A stretch of DNA of 64,000 bases, from the NCBI RefSeq assembly GCF_001563475.1, contig NZ_LPUT01000012.1:372001-436000 (forward strand), given 5' to 3'. The notes beneath the pieces are model-generated. The model was not told the origin of the DNA and did not search any database. It was given only the letters and a program-made list of their open reading frames with translations. This DNA is from Sporosarcina sp. HYO08. Its GTDB lineage: Bacteria; Bacillota; Bacilli; Bacillales_A; Planococcaceae. The position numbers and the translations under genes were made by a program. Of the stretch, positions 59,844 to 64,000 are shown one piece after another. The number at the start of each line of letters is the position of its first letter. Position 1 is the stretch's first letter.

Positions 59844-61253
59844 ATGGCGAAAACAATTATTGAGAAAATTTGGGAACAACATATCGTATACGAAGAAAAG
59901 GGGAAACCGGATTTACTCTATATCGATCTTCACCTTTTACATGAAGTAACGTCCCCGCAAGCGTTTGAAGGTTTGCGTCTGGCGAACCGAAAAGTGCGCA
60001 GACCAGATCTTTGCTTTGCGACGATGGATCATAATGTGCCGACAAAAAACTTGCCGATTATTAAAGATCCAATTGCCAAAAAACAAATTACAACGCTAGA
60101 AAAAAACTGTCAGGAGTTTGGGATTGAACTTGCAGACATGGAACATCCAGACCAAGGGATTGTTCATATTATCGGACCAGAGCTTGGCTTAACACAGCCT
60201 GGTAAGACGATTGTTTGTGGGGATAGCCATACATCTACCCATGGTGCATTTGGCGCCATTGCATTTGGTATTGGAACGAGTGAGGTTGAACATGTTCTTT
60301 CAACACAAACATTATGGCAAGCTAAACCAAAAACGATGGAAATCCGTATCAATGGAAAACTTGGCTTTGGCGTTACTGCGAAAGATGTCATCTTGGCGAT
60401 TATCGCAAAGTTTGGCATTGATATGGGAACAGGTCATATTATCGAATACACGGGCGAAGCCATTCGTAACTTGACGATGGAAGAGCGTATGACGATCTGT
60501 AATATGTCCATTGAAGCAGGTGCGAAAGCAGGATTGATCAGCCCGGATGAAACGACAATTAATTATTTGAAAGGCCGTCGTTATGTCCCGCAAGGCGAAG
60601 CGTTTGAACAAGCTGCACAAAATTGGTTAGCACTTGCAACAGATGAAGGTGCAACGTATGATACGGTTTTAGAAATCGATGCGGACGAAATTGAGCCATT
60701 TGTCACATGGGGAACAAATCCTTCAATGGGATCGGGCATTAACGCTCACGTGCCATTTGCTGCTGATTTCAAAGAAGAGTCAGATCGCGAAGCATTAAAA
60801 AAGGCACTTGCTTACATGGGATTAGAAGAAGGACAACCATTAACTTCTATTGATATTCAGCACGTCTTTATCGGCTCCTGTACGAATGCACGACTAAGTG
60901 ATTTACAGGCAGCTGCAGAAGTAGTGAAAGGGAAAAAAGTACATCCTTCTGTTACAGCAATCGTTGTGCCGGGCTCTCGCACAGTGAAAAAGCAGGCGGA
61001 GGAAGAGGGCCTAGACGCCATTTTCCTAGAAGCTGGTTTTGAATGGCGCGAATCAGGCTGCAGTATGTGTCTTGCGATGAATGATGATGTTGTTCCGGCT
61101 GGCGAACGCTGTGCTTCAACGTCCAATCGAAATTTTGAAGGTCGTCAAGGTGCGGGCTCCCGTACGCATTTGATGAGTCCGGCAATGGCAGCTGCTTCAG
61201 CGATCTCAGGGCATTTTGTTGACGTACGTGAAATGGTTGCAGCGAAGGCTTAA
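59844..61253 (+). CDS. leuC: 3-isopropylmalate dehydratase, large subunit
   Basis: A 469-residue aconitase-family subunit carrying the 4Fe-4S cluster. Cluster cysteines are in [13 protein letters not shown] and [41 protein letters not shown] is the substrate-site signature, and the ending includes [33 protein letters not shown] precedes the ATG. With LeuD it isomerises 2- to 3-isopropylmalate. Confidence 0.96.
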   Translation: MAKTIIEKIWEQHIVYEEKGKPDLLYIDLHLLHEVTSPQAFEGLRLANRKVRRPDLCFATMDHNVPTKNLPIIKDPIAKKQITTLEKNCQEFGIELADMEHPDQGIVHIIGPELGLTQPGKTIVCGDSHTSTHGAFGAIAFGIGTSEVEHVLSTQTLWQAKPKTMEIRINGKLGFGVTAKDVILAIIAKFGIDMGTGHIIEYTGEAIRNLTMEERMTICNMSIEAGAKAGLISPDETTINYLKGRRYVPQGEAFEQAAQNWLALATDEGATYDTVLEIDADEIEPFVTWGTNPSMGSGINAHVPFAADFKEESDREALKKALAYMGLEEGQPLTSIDIQHVFIGSCTNARLSDLQAAAEVVKGKKVHPSVTAIVVPGSRTVKKQAEEEGLDAIFLEAGFEWRESGCSMCLAMNDDVVPAGERCASTSNRNFEGRQGAGSRTHLMSPAMAAASAISGHFVDVREMVAAKA

Positions 61254-61273
61254 GTTGAAGGAGGAAATGCGAA

Positions 61274-61861
61274 ATGAAACCAATTAATGAAGTTGTTAGT
61301 GTGATCACACCATTAGATCGAAAAAATGTCGATACAGACCAAATTATTTCAAAAGAATTTTTGAAACGAATCGAACGAACTGGATTTGGAAAGTATCTAT
61401 TCTATCATTGGCGTTTTGATGAAAATGGACAGGAGAAAAAAGACTTTATCCTAAATGATGAGCGTTATAAAGAGTCAGAAATTCTGGTCGCTCACGAAAA
61501 CTTTGGATGCGGATCTTCCCGGGAACATGCGCCGTGGTCAATTATGGACTATGGGTTCAGAGTTGTCATCGCTCCAAGTTTTGCAGATATATTCCATAAC
61601 AATTGCTTTAAAAATGGAATTCTTCCTATTAAACTTAGCGTTGCGGAAGTCGAAGAGTTATTGGCGAATGGGCAGCAGGAACCTTTTAAAGTGGAAGTAA
61701 ATCTAGAAGAGCAGACAGTTACGGCGCAGGATGGAAAAGTCTATTCGTTTGAGATTGATCCGTATCAAAAACAAATGCTTTTAAATGGCTGGGATGAAAT
61801 TTCATTGACATTCCAATACGAAGAGCATATTGCTGCATTTGAGGAAAAACAACGAGTTTAA
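61274..61861 (+). CDS. leuD: 3-isopropylmalate dehydratase, small subunit
   Basis: A 195-residue swivel-domain subunit. RKNVDTDQIISKEFLKRIERTGFGKYLFYHWRF and NFGCGSSREHAPWSIMDYGFRVVIAPSFADIFHNNCFKNGILPI are the family hallmarks, covering the substrate-contact Ser-Ser-Arg. GAAGGAGG lies before the ATG, 20 bases after leuC. It is the last gene of the operon, followed by a terminator. Confidence 0.96.
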   Translation: MKPINEVVSVITPLDRKNVDTDQIISKEFLKRIERTGFGKYLFYHWRFDENGQEKKDFILNDERYKESEILVAHENFGCGSSREHAPWSIMDYGFRVVIAPSFADIFHNNCFKNGILPIKLSVAEVEELLANGQQEPFKVEVNLEEQTVTAQDGKVYSFEIDPYQKQMLLNGWDEISLTFQYEEHIAAFEEKQRV

Positions 61862-61878
61862 TAGTCAAAAATACCGAA

Positions 61879-61914
61879 CCCTCTTCTTGCTAGTCAGCGG
61901 AAGAGGGATTTTTT
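61879..61914 (+). terminator. Terminator of the ilv-leu operon
   Basis: CCCTCTTC pairs perfectly with GAAGAGGG across a 13-base loop, then A and six T. Confidence 0.9.
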
Positions 61915-61998
61915 ACTAATAGGTCTTTTTGTTAGATTGAAATTTCAGTCAATATTAGAAATAAACATATAGATGTAAACATACATATAAAGGACAAA

Positions 61999-62646
61999 CT
62001 AAAATCCAAGAACTGTCCGCACGTCACTCATATACTTCTGGCTGACTGGCAATTCGGTTCCATCCTTTAATGTTAGGACTAGATTTGAAGAAAAGTCTCT
62101 TGCAATACGTCGTATAAATTGAATATTCACGATATAAGAGCGATGTGTCCGCAGAAAGAAATTCGGTAGTCTTGGATGCAAATCTTTTAATGTATAGCCA
62201 ATATGATATTGTTCTCCTTCTGCATAAAACCAAGTTTTCTTATTTAAACTTTCGATATGTGTAATATGTTCAACCGGTATTGGACTCCATTCTTCCTCTT
62301 GTTTACCAGTCAGGAAGGAAAAGGTTTCAAGTATTGGAGCCCGATAAGTGGGCGGCAAAATGATAATGAGGGCACCGGGCTCTCCTTCAACATCGATCGG
62401 GTAGCCGATCCCGTAATAGGGTGTTCCGAATAACTTATCGTCCATACATTGTTCGACTTTACTGCGTTGCTCAATCACTTTCTCCGCTAGGCTTCCGGGA
62501 GAGATTGGTTCGCCCTCTTTTAAGCGAATATCGTACTTTCCAGGAACATAGTCAATGTACTGTGTACCAATCGCGATTGCTATTGAAGCATCTTTCGGTA
62601 TCCAATCTTCCATGATTCCAGTGTATTGTCGTACAGATTCTTTCAA
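61999..62646 (-). CDS. LytTR-type DNA-binding regulator without receiver domain
   Basis: A regulator of about 215 residues. The C-terminal about 100 residues form a LytTR domain (EHITHIESLNKKTWFYAEGEQYHIGYTLKDLHPRLPNFFLRTHRSYIVNIQFIRRIARDFSSNLVLTLKDGTELPVSQKYMSDVR). The N-terminal half (about 1-110; IAIAIGTQYIDYVPGKYDIRL, YGIGYPIDVEGEPGALIII) is a small alpha/beta sensor-like fold, not a response-regulator receiver. A TTG at 62646 preceded by AAGGAGG is my start; an ATG 16 codons upstream (62694) has no clear site. It is divergent from aceA, so direct control of isocitrate lyase by a metabolite signal is likely; the ligand is unknown. Confidence 0.8.
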   Translation of the reverse strand: MKESVRQYTGIMEDWIPKDASIAIAIGTQYIDYVPGKYDIRLKEGEPISPGSLAEKVIEQRSKVEQCMDDKLFGTPYYGIGYPIDVEGEPGALIIILPPTYRAPILETFSFLTGKQEEEWSPIPVEHITHIESLNKKTWFYAEGEQYHIGYTLKDLHPRLPNFFLRTHRSYIVNIQFIRRIARDFSSNLVLTLKDGTELPVSQKYMSDVRTVLGF

Positions 62647-62761
62647 TTTCTTCCAAACCTCCTTGTAATCGATCATCAAATAAAGCAGTTTCATCCAATT
62701 ATATTCTATTTCGTCTTAAAAAAACACCTTTTTGTCAGAATGCACAGACAATTTAGAAATT

Positions 62762-62806
62762 CTGTTATATATTACTGTATAACAACATTAACTGTTATGA
62801 AACAGT
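62762..62806 (+). promoter_or_regulatory. Repeats between the LytTR gene and aceA
   Basis: CTGTTAT occurs at 62762-62768 and 62792-62798, 30 bases (about three helical turns) apart in the same orientation, as LytTR dimers usually require. The second copy is part of the palindrome ACTGTT-ATGA-AACAGT (62791-62806). They lie about 60-110 bases before aceA. Confidence 0.45.
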
Positions 62807-62870
62807 GTTGTAGAATAGTTTCTTAAGATAAAAACAAAATTTGCTAGATTAAAGGGAAGGTGTGATGGGA

Positions 62871-64000
62871 ATGAGTACAAGACAAGAACAAATTGCGCAA
62901 TTGGAAAAAAGCTGGGCAAAGGATGAAAGATGGAAAGGGATTAAACGTCCATACTCCGCAGAAGACGTTGTAAAACTTCGCGGATCCGTTCAAATTGAAC
63001 ATACATTGGCGAAAAAAGGATCTGAACGTCTATATAAATCATTGCAGACGGAAGATTTCATCAATGCACTCGGTGCGTTAACTGGTAACCAAGCAGTTCA
63101 ACAAGTAAAAGCGGGATTACAAGCAATCTACTTAAGTGGATGGCAAGTGGCAGCAGATGCAAACCTTTCTGGTCAAATGTATCCTGACCAAAGCCTCTAC
63201 CCAGCAAATAGTGTGCCAGCTGTTGTTAAACGGATTAACCAGGCGTTACAGCGGGCCGACCAAATTGACCATGCAGAAGGACGGGATGATGGATTCGATT
63301 GGTTCGCTCCAATTGTAGCAGACATGGAAGCAGGTTTCGGTGGTCCCCTAAACGTATTTGAACTCATGAAAGGCATGATTGAATCGGGAGCGGCAGGCGT
63401 TCACCTTGAAGACCAGCTAGCATCTGAAAAGAAATGTGGACACTTGGGTGGAAAAGTTTTACTGCCAACCCAAAATGCAATTCGCAATTTAACTGCAGCT
63501 AGATTAGCAGCAGATGTCATGGGTGTACCAACTGTGCTTATTGCACGTACGGATGCAGATGCAGCGGATATGGTCACAAGTGACATTGATCCTGTTGATC
63601 AAAAGTTCATCACAGGAGAGCGTACGCCGGAAGGATTCTTCCGTACGAATGCTGGGATTGATCAAGCGATTGCACGCGGCCTTGCATACGCACCTTACGC
63701 AGATTTAATTTGGTGTGAAACGTCAACGCCTGACTTGGAAGAAGCACAGAAGTTTGCGGATGCTATTCATGCGAAATTCCCTGGGAAAATGCTCGCTTAT
63801 AACTGTTCACCTTCCTTTAACTGGAAAGCAAATTTGGACGATGAAACGATTGCGAAATATCAAGTTGAGCTTGGTAAAATGGGCTATAAATTCCAATTCG
63901 TTACACTTGCAGGATTCCACTCCTTGAATCACAGCATGTTCGAGTTGGCACATAGCTATAAAGATAAAGGAATGGCTGCATACTCTAAACTTCAGGAAGC
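62871..64000 (+). CDS. aceA: Isocitrate lyase (3' end outside the window)
   Basis: The first 376 or so codons of isocitrate lyase, which splits isocitrate to glyoxylate and succinate in the glyoxylate shunt. [22 protein letters not shown] opens the barrel, [17 protein letters not shown] holds metal-binding acids, and the catalytic Cys is in [30 protein letters not shown] and [20 protein letters not shown] follow. The ATG at 62871 has GGGAAGG ten bases upstream; an ATG two codons earlier is closer to it. The frame is open to the edge. Divergent from a LytTR regulator. It would let the cell grow on acetyl-CoA, such as that from Xsc-derived acetyl phosphate. Confidence 0.95.
   Translation, partial: MSTRQEQIAQLEKSWAKDERWKGIKRPYSAEDVVKLRGSVQIEHTLAKKGSERLYKSLQTEDFINALGALTGNQAVQQVKAGLQAIYLSGWQVAADANLSGQMYPDQSLYPANSVPAVVKRINQALQRADQIDHAEGRDDGFDWFAPIVADMEAGFGGPLNVFELMKGMIESGAAGVHLEDQLASEKKCGHLGGKVLLPTQNAIRNLTAARLAADVMGVPTVLIARTDADAADMVTSDIDPVDQKFITGERTPEGFFRTNAGIDQAIARGLAYAPYADLIWCETSTPDLEEAQKFADAIHAKFPGKMLAYNCSPSFNWKANLDDETIAKYQVELGKMGYKFQFVTLAGFHSLNHSMFELAHSYKDKGMAAYSKLQE

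Overview
The window reads as a chromosomal segment of a low-to-mid GC, endospore-forming Bacillota, most likely Planococcaceae (Sporosarcina/Lysinibacillus-like). The evidence is the AGGAGG-type ribosome sites with frequent GTG and TTG starts, an sda sporulation-checkpoint gene, surface proteins anchored by SLH repeats, an ilv-leu operon with a T-box, and a guanine riboswitch ahead of xpt-pbuX. The family assignment is inference. I see no rRNA, tRNA, CRISPR array, prophage or intact insertion sequence.

Layout. (1) 1-7.4 kb: taurine dissimilation: a GntR/UTRA regulator, taurine-pyruvate aminotransferase, sulfoacetaldehyde acetyltransferase and an APC permease preceded by a cre-like site, then a convergent LysR regulator. 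(2) 7.5-19 kb: cell-surface region: a small haem-oxidase-like membrane protein, three SLH-anchored proteins (lytic transglycosylase, DUF4855 protein, NAGPA-type phosphodiester glycosidase), a subtilase and an O-antigen-ligase-like polymerase, with divergent aroK and aroQ in the middle. (3) 19.2-31.5 kb: a long unidirectional cluster for uptake and breakdown of peptides and amides: asparaginase, a Dpp/Opp-type ABC importer, an unrecognised regulator, DppA D-aminopeptidase, a zinc-ribbon membrane protein, D-amino-acid transaminase, DmpA-type peptidase and a formamidase/acetamidase homologue. Two palindromic repeats of one family sit inside it. (4) 31.6-37.9 kb: a TetR regulator, a BCCT transporter, a CocE-type hydrolase, a creatinase-like M24 protein and a UPF0316 membrane protein. 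An exact 13-bp motif lies in two of the promoters. (5) 38.2-42.6 kb: psuK-psuG for pseudouridine and riboswitch-controlled xpt-pbuX for xanthine. (6) 42.6-51.3 kb: a lipoprotein, a second type of palindromic element, cyanase, a chemoreceptor, a SEC-C protein, sda beside a cluster of DnaA boxes, an ArgH paralogue paired with a BadF-type sugar kinase, and a decayed S-layer gene. (7) 51.4-61.9 kb: ilvD, then T-box-ilvB-ilvN-ilvC-leuA-leuB-leuC-leuD. (8) 62-64 kb: a LytTR regulator divergent from isocitrate lyase, which runs off the window.

The shared theme is nutrient scavenging: sulfonate, D-peptides and amides, a zwitterion-type compound, nucleosides, cyanate and acetate or C2 units, next to one core biosynthetic operon. 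The least explained parts are the D-peptide cluster with its odd regulator, the BCCT/CocE/creatinase-like module under one putative TetR operator, the ArgH-like lyase with a BadF kinase, and two families of palindromic intergenic elements.
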